In this document: piece by piece, positions 1 through 12,800 of the stretch | Layout: each line of letters opens with the position of its first letter | Numbering within the stretch: the stretch's first letter is position 1 | From: Bugula neritina | Lineage: Eukaryota > Bryozoa > Gymnolaemata > Cheilostomatida > Bugulidae | Reading direction: 5' to 3' | Assembly (NCBI GenBank): GCA_964035545.1 | Contig: OZ037765.1 | Coordinates: forward strand, 9,852,698 to 9,916,697 | DNA length: 64,000 nucleotides | Translations under genes and position numbers: made by a program | Notes under the pieces: generated by a model | What the model saw: only the letters and a program-made list of their open reading frames with translations | Databases searched by the model: none | Told to the model about the DNA's origin: nothing

Positions 1-427
1 GTAATGTTAAAATGATTAGTAAAACTTCTAAGGAGTATGAAAAAAGTCAATAAAATTTATGATTTATATATTTGTCAATTTTACAAAATATCTTAGTACA
101 TTGCAGCTTAAAGATATGTTTTTTTGAATTCTTTGCCTCAACAACTGGGGATTTGCACAAGTATATTAAATATATACGCAAACTATATATAAATGTATAT
201 CTATACTTGATTGACTCATCCACCTGCAATAACATGTGGAGACATTGTCTGTTACATTAGCAAGTAAAACTGGATTGCCATCTGCAACATAGTTGAGTTG
301 CTTTAAATTATGGTTTAAAATAATTTGATGATTGTTAACACGTAAAACTGTCTTTAGAATACATCACCAACAGGTTTTCACTGCTATGTCAATAATTCAT
401 TTAATTTCTTCAATTGATGATTAGTTT

Positions 428-619
428 CTAGTATAATATATTATAGCCATATGCTACAGTATTATATACGCATGGAGACACTTTGCACTTAATGGTAATT
501 GTGCCCACACATTGCATACATACAGGACGTTTATCATCAATCGATTCACTTGGCACAGACTGTAGCAACATCATCACAATATCTTCATGAGTTTCATAAA
601 CTAGACGTCTAGAGGTCAA
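428..619 (-). other. Possible exon of an unidentified minus-strand gene (weak)
   Basis: A minus-strand frame contains VYETHEDIVMMLLQSVPS with ordinary amino-acid composition. It is preceded by a pyrimidine-rich CTCTAG acceptor near 612 and followed by a GTATGT donor near 528. No family is recognised and no partner exon is visible. It could be an exon of a gene ending to the left of the window, or chance. Confidence 0.15.
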
Positions 620-846
620 CAGTTGAACTTGTTATTAGAAATTTGAACCAGCTTGGTCTGGCAATCGTTTAGCTTTTAAACATCCTTATGAAATCCAGTA
701 TCTTCTACATACTGGGTGTTGTTTAGAAAACTGATTATATATTACAATTGCTAGTGAAATACTAAAATAGTTTCACTTTACTATTAACCAGTCTGAAGCC
801 TTATCTGTAAATGAGAAACTTGTGCCAATAAATAGTCTATTTTACG

Positions 847-1036
<190 letters not shown>

Positions 1037-2526
1037 TGTACCTATAATATATACAATTGATATATATGCAGGGTTGCCACATCAGATTATGACTCTGTGC
1101 CATTAGAGACGGATGCTGCATTAGACTCCAGCTTATTTAGGTTAATATGGTGATTAATTAGACAGAGATTAACCAACAGCACATATAAATACCTCTGACA
1201 AGTAAATAATTTATGAAGCCCTTCATCTCATTTTGAAGTTACGATATATGTCAAGCAGATTAGAGCCAACAGATACCCAGCAGACAGTGTGATCCTTTAC
1301 TAGTCGCACATATGACACTTCAATTGGTTGCATTTTTATGCAGTATATATAAATTTTCTTTTTTACATTTAAAAAAGTTTACATAAATAATTAGAAACGA
1401 AAGTAGTGTAAATAAAGTATTATTGTCATATATGTTTATTGTCTGAATATTTTATATCTTGAATGGATTGCAATAACCTTAACCCTTGCCAGGTTCAACA
1501 AAATAAATTTTAGACAAAAACAGTATTTCTATTTGTCTTTTTTTGATATATTGAAAAAAAATTTAACGGCTTAATTACACTCTACAAGTCTAAATAATAT
1601 TTGCATAATCTTGACAATTAATTTTGTATAATTATGCTGTTTTCATTCAGTCAGTTTACAAACAGTTGCATTCACAATAAAATTTGCTAGATTATGATTA
1701 TATATACAACATGCATAAACCGATCATTTGCCTTCTACTGGCACATATAATGTCTTAAATTTACCATTCACTCTACCATATAAACTACATGATCAGTTAT
1801 TAGCCGGAATACATTTGTTTGGTTTCAGTATAGTTTGTGCTTAGCTAAACGTTTAAACACGCAACCATATACAAAGTGTCTACTTTGTAAATTATACATT
1901 TTGAAAAACCCTTTCAACTTATTTACATTTACACTCCACGTCATAATTATGGTGTACAGTGTACAATATTTTCAGTGTTGAGTTTAAAAAGCTCTGAATG
2001 AGGGTAGATGATTAAGTCTGTAGTAACTTGCAAAGTGCTACAACTATGTTTCTAGGTAATTTGCAGTCTAGAAATATCATTAGTTCAATATATGGCTATC
2101 AATATATTAGTGTTTATTACCGTTAAAATAATTAAAGCATTAGATCCAATATTTTCTACTTAGGCTACTGATAATTCCCAGGATTTATTACAACATTAAT
2201 TTGTTAAATCCTTTGACATATATTTAAAATAAAACATGCAGTTATGTGCGTGCCAAGCTACAAGTGACCAAAAATCAGGATATTAGGTATTAAGAAGATC
2301 TTAGAAATATTTTTACTGTATTTATGGGAAGTTTTAGTGCAGGTATAAGGATTAGAGAAGCTCCCACTGGGATTAGCAACTGTAATTAGTATTTGTACGT
2401 TGCCTAAAGTTATAGATATGCATACTTTCTGGTGTCTGCAACACTCAATTTGGTTTTTTATCATTATATATTTATGCAACATATAACTGGTAAATTTTTG
2501 TTTTAATAAATTCGAGACAAGTTTCA

Positions 2527-2611
2527 AGTAGGGGTAATGGGGGGGGGGGGGGCACAATGGGCCGAATTTTGAATTTTTTGCTCTCATTCATCTGTTACCG
2601 TTACCCCTATT
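2527..2611. repeat. Small inverted repeat with a 14-G run
   Basis: AGTAGGGGTAA at 2527-2537 pairs with TTACCCCTATT at 2601-2611 (10 of 11). The loop of about 63 nt begins with a run of 14 G. It could be a solo MITE remnant or a chance hairpin. Confidence 0.4.
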
Positions 2612-2818
2612 TAGTATGCATGCAGTTCTCTACATTTACATTAGTTGGTGAGAAACCAATTAAAGGTGAAGTTTTATTCATTAGAAATGCAGTAAAAACA
2701 GTGTGTCAAGTATAATAAGATAGCCCTGTGCACAGGAATTATATTGCTTACATCTAAAAGATTTAAGCAATATAATTATTTGTATTCCAAACCCAACTCT
2801 TTAACCTCCCTTTAAGAA

Positions 2819-3011
2819 AACTCACACAAGTTTATAGTCACTATCCCTGTGAGGAACCCCAATAGAAAGGGTTTTTGTTAGAACGGGCTAAGGACTTTTT
2901 TAGATGACTGGATGCTCTTCCTAACATCACCAATGGCCTTTGTTCAGGTTCGAACCCATGACTTTGTGTTCACAAAGCAAACACTCTAACCCCCTAGACC
3001 ATGGCTGCTCC
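2819..3011 (-). mobile_element. tRNA-derived SINE, reverse orientation
   Basis: On the minus strand it reads GGAGCAGCCATGGTCTAGGG (A-box-like head), then GGGTTCGAACC (B box), then the family's 3' body (GATGTTAGGAAGAGCATCCAG) and the terminal stem-like GGTTCCTCACAGGGATAGTG. It is one of five clear copies in the window. Promoter boxes are intact; the poly-A tail and target duplications are not clear. Confidence 0.8.
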
Positions 3012-3845
3012 TTTTTTAACTGTATTTAAGGATGTCTCTTAAATGTGTGCAATGCTTAGGCTACAATGCTTAATAAAAATCTTAATAAAAGAGTGATGTT
3101 AGGTGCTTTAATCAAACTATATAATATAATTCAGTTTTTACTGTAAAGCTGGATGAACACTATCCGGTTTCTAATATTTCTAAATATTGAAGATTACTTT
3201 AGTCCCTTTATAACAAATGTCCCCTATTAAATTACTGGTAAATCTTCTTCATTTGAAATTTCTGCATGACCATTACAAACTGAGAGCTTTGGCTAACTTA
3301 AAACTATTTATAAATAGTAGGTATATTTTACTAAAAAGTTAAAATGAGAACATTTAGTCCCAATATTTGATTCGTTTGACACTGGTCTACCAAGTGAATC
3401 AGCGTGTGTCGAGTAAAATTAGATAACCAAAAAATTTGTAGAACTACAGCTTCCCTGTAGAACCTCTCTTGCATTATTTATTGTAGATTTATAGTTGAGC
3501 TAAATCTGTATTACTAAAATATACTATGAGTCCAACAGAGACCATAGCATGTTGTTATTTCACTGCCATGCATTTTTTAACATGACCTGACTATGAAGCA
3601 ATATAATATACATTGGAGCTGTAGATTTTAATATACCAAATATCTTGTAGCAAAAAATTGTGAGAAAGCTACAGTAAAAATATTCTGAAACAGAGTTGAC
3701 TCAGCTAAAATAATATATAATTATTATAATATAATACAAAAATCTCTATTTATCAAAACATTTATATATACATTATGATAAGCCATACAGAACTATATGA
3801 TACATATGCTGAAAAAGATTCCGAGTATGTAAAATATGACAGTGA

Positions 3846-6800
3846 CTATTTCCGTTTGCGACCAGATCGAAGAGACTGACGTCCTCTTGACGTTCGAGAG
3901 TGTGACGATAGCGAGTTGAGCGTGTCAACTGGAAGATCTGACATATCTACAGGAAGTGGGGGGCGGCAGCGTTTATTCTTCTGTAAATATATTGTAAACA
4001 CTGTGAATATTAGAAATACCAAAATATTATGATTTTTAAAGATTTCAGCAATAATTATACAGCATTACATTTTATTGCATGCATTTAGTTTTCATTGTAT
4101 CAATCACTACGTTTTATGCTAGGCTTTTCATCTTTTTAATATTTCAGGAATAATTGTTGTTTATGATCATAATTTATAATGTATTATAACGATTGCATGC
4201 ACTTAGTTCTCACACTGTATTAATCACCATTTTTTACCAAACACATACCTTAGAGTCTACAGCAAACTGTTGCAAACAACCTTTCACACTAAGTCGTTTA
4301 GTATAATAATTTACCTGCACTGGTGATTTGATTTTCTGCCAGCTAGTGAGGGGACAGCTTGGAATATTTTCCAAGGAAACTCGGGCAGCAGAGGCTTTGG
4401 AGTTGTCATCTCTATTAGCACCTAAGTTGATATATCACAACATAATACATAAACAGTTAACTCTTTCTACACTATAGTTGCATCATTTTCAACTTTGATG
4501 AAAACTAATAGCAGCAGATATATAATGTTAGCCTAGTGATGGGTGTAGTGTACAGACAGGGCACAGGGTAAGTATTGCATGACAATAGATTGACTGTGTG
4601 TAACTGATTAATGCTAAGAACGTCACAACATGACCTTTACTAGGTGTATGAATAAATACAGTATAAGGTACAAAAAGAGTGATTATTAATTATATGTGAT
4701 ATTTTTTATAATTACTTATATTTTAAATAACATGAGATCAGCAGATTGAAATTTTTAAACATTTTTTTAACCTTTTGACGCAAGTATAAATATGATTAGC
4801 GCAAAATCAACTGTATTGAGAAATAGTTTAATTCAATGCTATATTCATAAACGCTGTGAGCGATGCTACGAAGCAGTGAAGAGAGACTAACATATGGAAT
4901 TTATTGACAAAGTTTTGTGTCCTTTTATTTCTATCCTCATAACGTGAGTACAAATTCAAGCATTATATACTACAGATCAGCGCACGATGTCATAATGTAG
5001 AGCAATACAACTCTGAAGACGGAGTTAGAGAGTAGTAATTATTGTGTATACTTGCAGTCATAGAAAATGACATGACATTGTGGTGCAGACATACCAACGT
5101 TTCTGTGACCAGGAGAGGAATTCTTCTGCACTATAGACATATTGGCAGCAAAGGTGACATCAGCGAAAGCACCTGTCATGAGACATTACAAACAGGTAAA
5201 TAGTTATACCAGACTACAACCTGACACGCATGCAGCAATAGCTAGGTAGAAGAAATATTATAAGACTTAAGCTTCCAATTTAGATATTGAATGTTGAAGA
5301 ACATTGCTCATATACTTTATGAGAAAAGAAATTAATTACAGATAAACGCACAACTGTTTTTTGGTATTGATTTAAATAAGCTTTTATCATAATGGAGCAG
5401 AATTTTATTCAAAATGGCTGCCATAGCTTATGGAGTTCATAGAACAAGAGGTGGGGGGGGGCATTTTAAACCCACCATCAGGAGTGCTGATAGCTCGAGC
5501 TCCCACAGCAGCAGATGAAATATGTAGAAGGGGTGTGCTAGGTACCCCCGAGAATGAACTTTCACAGGGTTCTGGTTCCTCATTCTCTTCATCTTCATTG
5601 AAGTTCACCTTCAGACATACAGTAGAATATATACATACATACAGTAGAATATATACAAACATACAGTAGAATATATACATACATACAGTAGAATATATAC
5701 ATACAGTAGAATAGATACATACATACAGTAGAATATATACATACATACAGTAGAATAGATACATACATACAGTAGTATATATACATACATACAGTATAAT
5801 AAATACATACTTACAGCAGATATATAACAGTGTAAAATATTTTTAAGCTAGATAGAGTTTATTTGCAAACATTTCACTAATAGTTTTTAATGTTTCCAAA
5901 ATTCATTTAATATAAATTATTTAAAATAATGATTAATGTATAAAACACCACTCACTCAGTTTCTAATTACAAAGACGCCAAGTTGAAATGCTATCAAATA
6001 AATGCTTTATATTTCATCAAATGACAATTTGCTGTAGCATGACGGTACTCAAGTCAATATATTTGCTAAGGATTAACTTCTAGACATCATTAACATATTT
6101 TGTGATAAATAGTTTAAATATGAATTAGTATAACTATATACGTTCAACAACCCTGCACATTAAAATGACTTAAATCAAATAGAGAAAAAAAATGCTGCAG
6201 ACTGAACACTAAATATGAGAGGCGAGTAGTTACCGTGCTTTACATGCACAACCAAACACAAACACACACACAAACACATACACACACTCGGAAGTAGCAA
6301 GAAACATGAATAACAGAAATGCTATTAGAATTACATACCACTAAACGTTTACCCTGTCAAAATGAAACCAACAACCTAATAAACCATTACAACAACTCTT
6401 ACAAAATGTATAATGCTTTATAGGATAGCACATTACAGTAGAACATAGCACAGTATTATGCTAGAATACAGTATAACATAGCACAGCATTATGCTAAACT
6501 CCACAGCAGCTCAGCAGCCAATAGAATGACTGGCAGCTGAACTCACCTTCCTAGACATGACCTTCTGACTGCCTTTCAGTTTCTCCCTGTCTTTGGCCAA
6601 CTTCTTAGCAGAGCTGAGCAGATGTCTTGAGGCGTGCTCTGGCCTAAGACAATACATTACATGGTGTGCATTCCATACACTGACTTACAGGGCTTCATTG
6701 TATATATGAATGGACAGCGAGATTAAATCATAGGATAACTGCTTACACTGATGAGTTTTTCAGTAAAATATCCATGAATTACATAAATTTAAGTCTTTTT

Positions 6801-9800
6801 AAACTCAAATCAAAGCTATCTGAATGACTGTTTAACACCAGTTTCATAATTGTTGGATGCTGTTGTGATTTAAAATCAACCAATGAGCACTAGCGTTGCA
6901 TCCATAGTTGGCAGCTATCCAATTTCAAGTTGACACTTATCAATTTTTTATAGAAAGTTTTCAACTCCGAGTGATTGCTAATAAAATAAATCATGATGAC
7001 AATCATAATGAGTATCACTTCAATCTAATTAATATAATGACAGCAATTTTGGAGCATCATGTCTGCATGACTTTTAAGGCTAATAGTTATACTCAACTTT
7101 GTTATTAACCTGCCACCAAGACCTAGCGACTTCTAATAAATTTTAAAACCAGCTGCTACCCACAAATCTTGAGATTAGTAATTAAATAAGTTTAAAAGTA
7201 TTTAACAAAAACACCTGATTAAGGGCATATACTTGAAAAACACACTTTTTCCGTTTAGCTATACATACCAGCAATGGTAGGATAATAGAAATATGCATGC
7301 TATTTATAAAATAATGACGTCATCAAAATTTCAGTGCCTAGTGAGACTTCAAAGAGAGTAATAAGACCCACTTCTTCATGGCAGATCTGAGAGGAGGGGG
7401 CGGCATAGCTGGGGTTCCACCCAGAGCTGTGCATATTGGTGTGGCAGACAGTGGTAGAGGAGCCGGAGTGTGCGGTACGGAAGCTGGATGGACACCAGCT
7501 ATATTGCTGGTAGTGTTGAATGGAGTAGTGGCACACTGTGCTTGTCTTTCAACTAATAAATCAAGTTTAAATAACATTAAGCGCTTTTATTACTTCTTAA
7601 GATGATAAAATAGCCATTAATACTTAATAGAATTTCATTGAAGTAATGATAATTTCATTAAGCTACAAATATGGGTTACTATTAAAACTACCGGTGGGCG
7701 TGGCGGTGTGAACAGCTTCACAGGCAACAGTTTCGGCAGCGGCAGCAGCTTCTTTCTCCTCAAACTTCCGAATGTCAAATGTTAGCTCAGCAGAAAGCTG
7801 CTCGTTACCGGCGAGAAGATCTGCCAAGTCATACAACACAGCTGAACAACTCACACAAATTGTGACATACAAAATGTTGTTGTTGTTTACTCAAGTTTGC
7901 TAAAAATAGCATACAAATAAAATTTATAGTGACAAAATAGAATTTATTTTATGAAAATGTTGCGAATTTTTTATAATGCAAGAAAACAAATGAAACCTGC
8001 TAGTTCAGCTTTGTAGTCCTTGGTGAGTTCAATGAGAAAGAGCATGAGGTGTTTAATCATTGGAGAATGGTTTGCTTCCAGCTACAACAAGACAAGTAAT
8101 GCAATGATTATAATCAGGCACTGGATGTCATTAAATATTGTCTAAACTATTGTCATGGTATAAAAATAGATGGACATCCAGATCTGAAAATTTAAACAAA
8201 GGCTGAATTTTCTGAAATCTAAGCATACATAGAAAACATGTCCTCATGTTTATTTACTGCAAACATTATTTTATGCGTTTTTGAGTTAAAGTACATAACA
8301 ATATTTGGATACAAAAAACCCAAGATTAGCTTTACGCATGACAACTTTTGAAACAACTTAATAGTCATAATTGCTGGGCTGAAGTTTATTGAGCTTCAAA
8401 TGTCCACAGTACTTGGTTTTTACCGACACTTAGACTGAGCAGTACTGCATTCTTACTAAATACTTGATGAAGTTTATTCCAAGTGGAAACTGCTTTTAGT
8501 TGTCCAACAACAGTTTTAAACATTTAAATAAAAGCTTACATTTTGAAGTCACAGAGAATAAACTCAAAACTGAGCGAATTTTTTCAGCGTATTTATGCTT
8601 ACAAGCAGAAATTCATTGATAATAACCATCACTATTTTTGTGGAGGAAAAAAAATTCAGAGCCTTCATTACTTTACTGACTTACTTAACCGACTTAACTT
8701 AATTCACATAACTTGACTGACTTAACTGACTAATTGTTAATCATTTTAGGCTCTGCGCTTTCACTAGCCTCTGCTATGGTGCACCATTGGGCCTCATCAT
8801 TACCTCCTTTGGGTGATCCCTTGTATTCTTTTTACTTTATGTATATATATTGATGAAATAAACAAACAAACAAACTTAATTTATTATTTCTTCTCCTAAA
8901 ATCAACTGGCATAATAAAATGTCACAGTTGATGTTGCTAATACGATGTAATAAAAAACCTTGGCTTTGAAAATGACGGGTGTTGACAAATTTATTAGCCA
9001 ACTATGTACTCTACTTTTCCAAGAAGTAAAAAACAACATTCTCCTGCTTCCATCCAGTCACAACTATAATCATTTATCATCATACTATTATTTATATAGT
9101 AGAGGTGCCAAAAATAAAAGCTCTTTTTAACCTGTTACTCCTCAGTCCATGCATTAACCTACCGATGGTGATTTCATTTGATTGCAACTTAGGAGATTTT
9201 GTGTAATTACAGAGTCTACCCCTTGACTATTTGTTACAGAAAGTAATGTTTCTGTTGAAAAAACATTGTGACATGCAAGCATTGATTATACATTAACATA
9301 TTAACATTTTATATTTGTAACTTTTAGCCTAAAACTTTCTTTCTATGGACTTTAAATATAAGAGCCAACAATTATATAGGCTACACGTAACTCTTTAATT
9401 AGAAAAATACAGTGCATGGTAAACAATTCAACAACCTAACCAAGTACTAAAAATGAAAAAAATACTTTTTATAGTTAACTCATTTAACAACAAAATTTTC
9501 CAAATAAAAATGCTATCACTATTTTAGATAAAAATGCCATCACTATTTTAGATAAAAATGACTTGTACTTAGATAAAAATTCAACCATAATAGGTTTCTC
9601 CTCTTAAATACTCAATAAATTTTAAAACAGTTGCAAGTTGTCCGTTTATCTGCTTGATTTGACAACTATGTAGAATAAAAGTATTATTTGATTTTCATAT
9701 ATTATTATAAAAATCGGAAGTATATTTATCAGGTAATTGACCGAATTTTAAATTGACAGTAAATCTATAACATTCTCAGCACATATAAATAATTGAGCTG

Positions 9801-12800
9801 ATATTAAGGCTTAAAAAATTGTGCATCACTATAGCAATATTACAGGCAGTGTTGCATTAGATTGGGATTAACAGAGATTTTGACCTAAATCTTATTAAGA
9901 TTAAAATCTAAAAGGGTGGTCAACCACAAAACCTATAAAAATCTATACCACAAATGGAATGTCAGAATTTTCTTCTTTATTTCATGCTAGAGTAAAACCA
10001 GCAATGTGCCTGTTTTAGATTGATACTTAAAGCATGGTTGACTAGTTACACACACACACACAGTATTCAACTATCCAGAAATATCTAAGCTGTCAGCTAA
10101 ATACAGTTTCAGAGTTGCGCACCCTTACAAGTTGGTTTTTTAAATGCATTCTGTACAAATGTTTATTACATGTTATTTTTGATTTTAGGTAGAAATGGCA
10201 CAGGTAAAAATGGCATAGGTAATGATAGCAAAAATGAAAAAGTAGGTAAAAATGGCACACTAATGTTAAATTTTCCCAAATTTCAAATGCAAACCCCAAA
10301 CTCAACCCCCATCCTTAAATCTAACCCCTCCCCCATTCCAAACACCAAACCACCACCCCAAACTCTAATTTTGAAAATGTGCCGTTTTTACATACTTTGC
10401 CGTTTGTACCATTATTACCTGGGCAGCTGTGCCATTTTTACCGGACACCGTTATTCTTAGCTGATGCAACTCACTAGAATTGTTTCAAAGTCTGAAACGT
10501 AGACTGTTAAGTGAGGAAACATGTAAAGCTACCTTTCGAGAGATACCAAGAGTCAAAGTTACTTTCTATTGAAATATTAAACATCCGAATAACAAAGACA
10601 ATATGTAACTATAGGAACTAATATCATTACTTTAATAAGAACTCGAGCAATAGCTGAGGGGATGTGAAATATTTGATTTTAGGTCAAAATGCCAATGCGT
10701 GACAGAAGCATAGCACAATTTTGAGCAGCGGGCAGGCCCCTCTCCAATCAGAAGGGCTGAAGTAGTTTGAGTAAACAATAATATAATTTATAATTCATGC
10801 CAAGTAATGATAAACTAAAAACTATAACAATCAAATTTGAACCTATTATATATTAACCAAATTAAATAGCACTATTGCAATCACGTGAGTAAAATCATAT
10901 TGCAAATATAAAACAAGAAGTAGATGATTTTAATTTTTATCTAGCTTTATTGCAAGTGCATACTCAAACTTATATATGCATTCAGTTCAAATATTCAAAT
11001 TAATTCACTATAATCATTATTCAATTTAGTAATCAGCCACAATTGGAAACTAATTATGCTGTGATAATAATAATATATTGACTGAAATATCAAACCAGCT
11101 CACAGTAGGAAATTGGTTTTGCATGACAATAGACAACTATTACAAGTTATTATTACTAATACAAATTTGTTAAGGATGCCAACAGTAACTGATAACTACA
11201 ATTACTTAAATGATAATCATAACAAATTATTCATTGAGCAAGCTATTGTATGCATAACACCCAAATAAATGTTCGACAGGGCAACTATAAGTAACACCAT
11301 TGACAAAATATTCATAAAAAAAGAAATATAATGCTGGAGGTTCTAGCTGGCAATATTTGTCTAATGTCTATCTATGATAGTTTTTACTATTTTCTCCACC
11401 CTACAGCACCATCACAATTAAGTTGTCCAAGCTGAGAAATTAATTAAAGTCAAAAAAATGTAATAAAATTTCAATTTAGTTACACAGGTATACTGCTGTG
11501 TTTGATATTTTTGCTGATTTTAATACTATATACATGTAACTTTTCAGCTCTTTTTAAATAAAAAAGTTTTCGATTTTTTTCTGCAACATTGAGACTTAGA
11601 ACTTGAACTGATAAAACAGCAGATAAACTGTACATACCAAAGACTTGAGGGATATTATGTCTGGAATGACAGTCTCAACAAAACTCTTCTTCAATAGTTT
11701 AGTAACTTGAACAGTGGCGGCTTTAGCAGTGTTAGCTTGACTGGGAGTCATCTCCTCCGAACCATCTATCAGTGCCTCCGTACTTGCTTTAGTTATGCTC
11801 AGTTTTATATTCTAGAACAGTTAACACTCAAAGTTTTATTTCAAAGTCAAAAATAGAGAAGCTTCAAACTCAGAAGTTGACTGTAAGATACCTTAGACTG
11901 TAAGATACCTTAGACTGTAAGATACCTAAGACTGTAAGATACCTAAGACTGTAGGATACCTTAGACTGTAGGATACCTTAGACTGTAGGATACCTTAGAC
12001 TGTAGGATACCTTAGACTGTAAAATACCTTAGACTGTAGGATACCTTAGACTGTAGGATACCTTAGACTGTAAGATACCTTAGACTGTAAGATACCTTAG
12101 ACTGTAAGATACTGAGAGCATCGATAAGGATGGCAGCAGGCTGCTCAGAATTTAGTGGTAAAGTCTTTTCGACGGCAGCAGATAGAACGTCTTGACAGAG
12201 TTTCTCTGTGGTGCTGAACTTCTGAGAGTCGGTCATGTACTCCAGCATGAAACAGTATATTGAATGGCGCTTATCAAAGTTATCCTCTCCAGCCAATGAG
12301 AATAGCTTTCTCTCGTTTCCAGTTTGGGGAAAACGATTGTAACCTGACATAACACACAATTGATTGATTGATTGATTTATTACATATCCCAGACATGAAA
12401 ACACATTGTGAAATTCAGTGTAAATACTGGCTATAATAAGTAGTTTTTTTCGTCTGGTGAAAACACAATGTAGCAATGTATAATAGAGGGTTGCTTTCAT
12501 AAAATAGTAAAAAGATATTAGCCTCCTGATAAAAATGGTCCCACAACTAAAAAACCATTAGCATGAAAATCCTTTTAGCAATTTGACATATTTCCCTGAC
12601 TTCAACAGCCTTTGGAGTTACAAATACCTCCCGTAGAAAATCATAAGAAAGATTAGCTCATAATATATAACAGATCATTAACTTCATTTGCACAGATTAA
12701 CCATACAGTGACACGTCTCAAGTCCGTAATTTATATTACTGGCATAGCTTAATGCTTCTAGACGGTAAATAATTATTTAGTCTGCAAATACGCCGCAGGT

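Noticed and set aside
5611-5808. Repetitive Tyr/Cys/Val-rich minus-strand frames
   Set aside because: They read through the minisatellite next to NCAPD3 exon 32; only the part from 5608 downwards is coding.
10170-10460. 96-residue frame rich in Gly, Asn and Pro
   Set aside because: It runs across a foldback element whose arms explain the repeated codons; no homology.
12063-12500. NCAPD3 exon 26 read as a 145-residue single-exon gene
   Set aside because: Only 12096-12343 is coding; the ends run into intron and the donor array.
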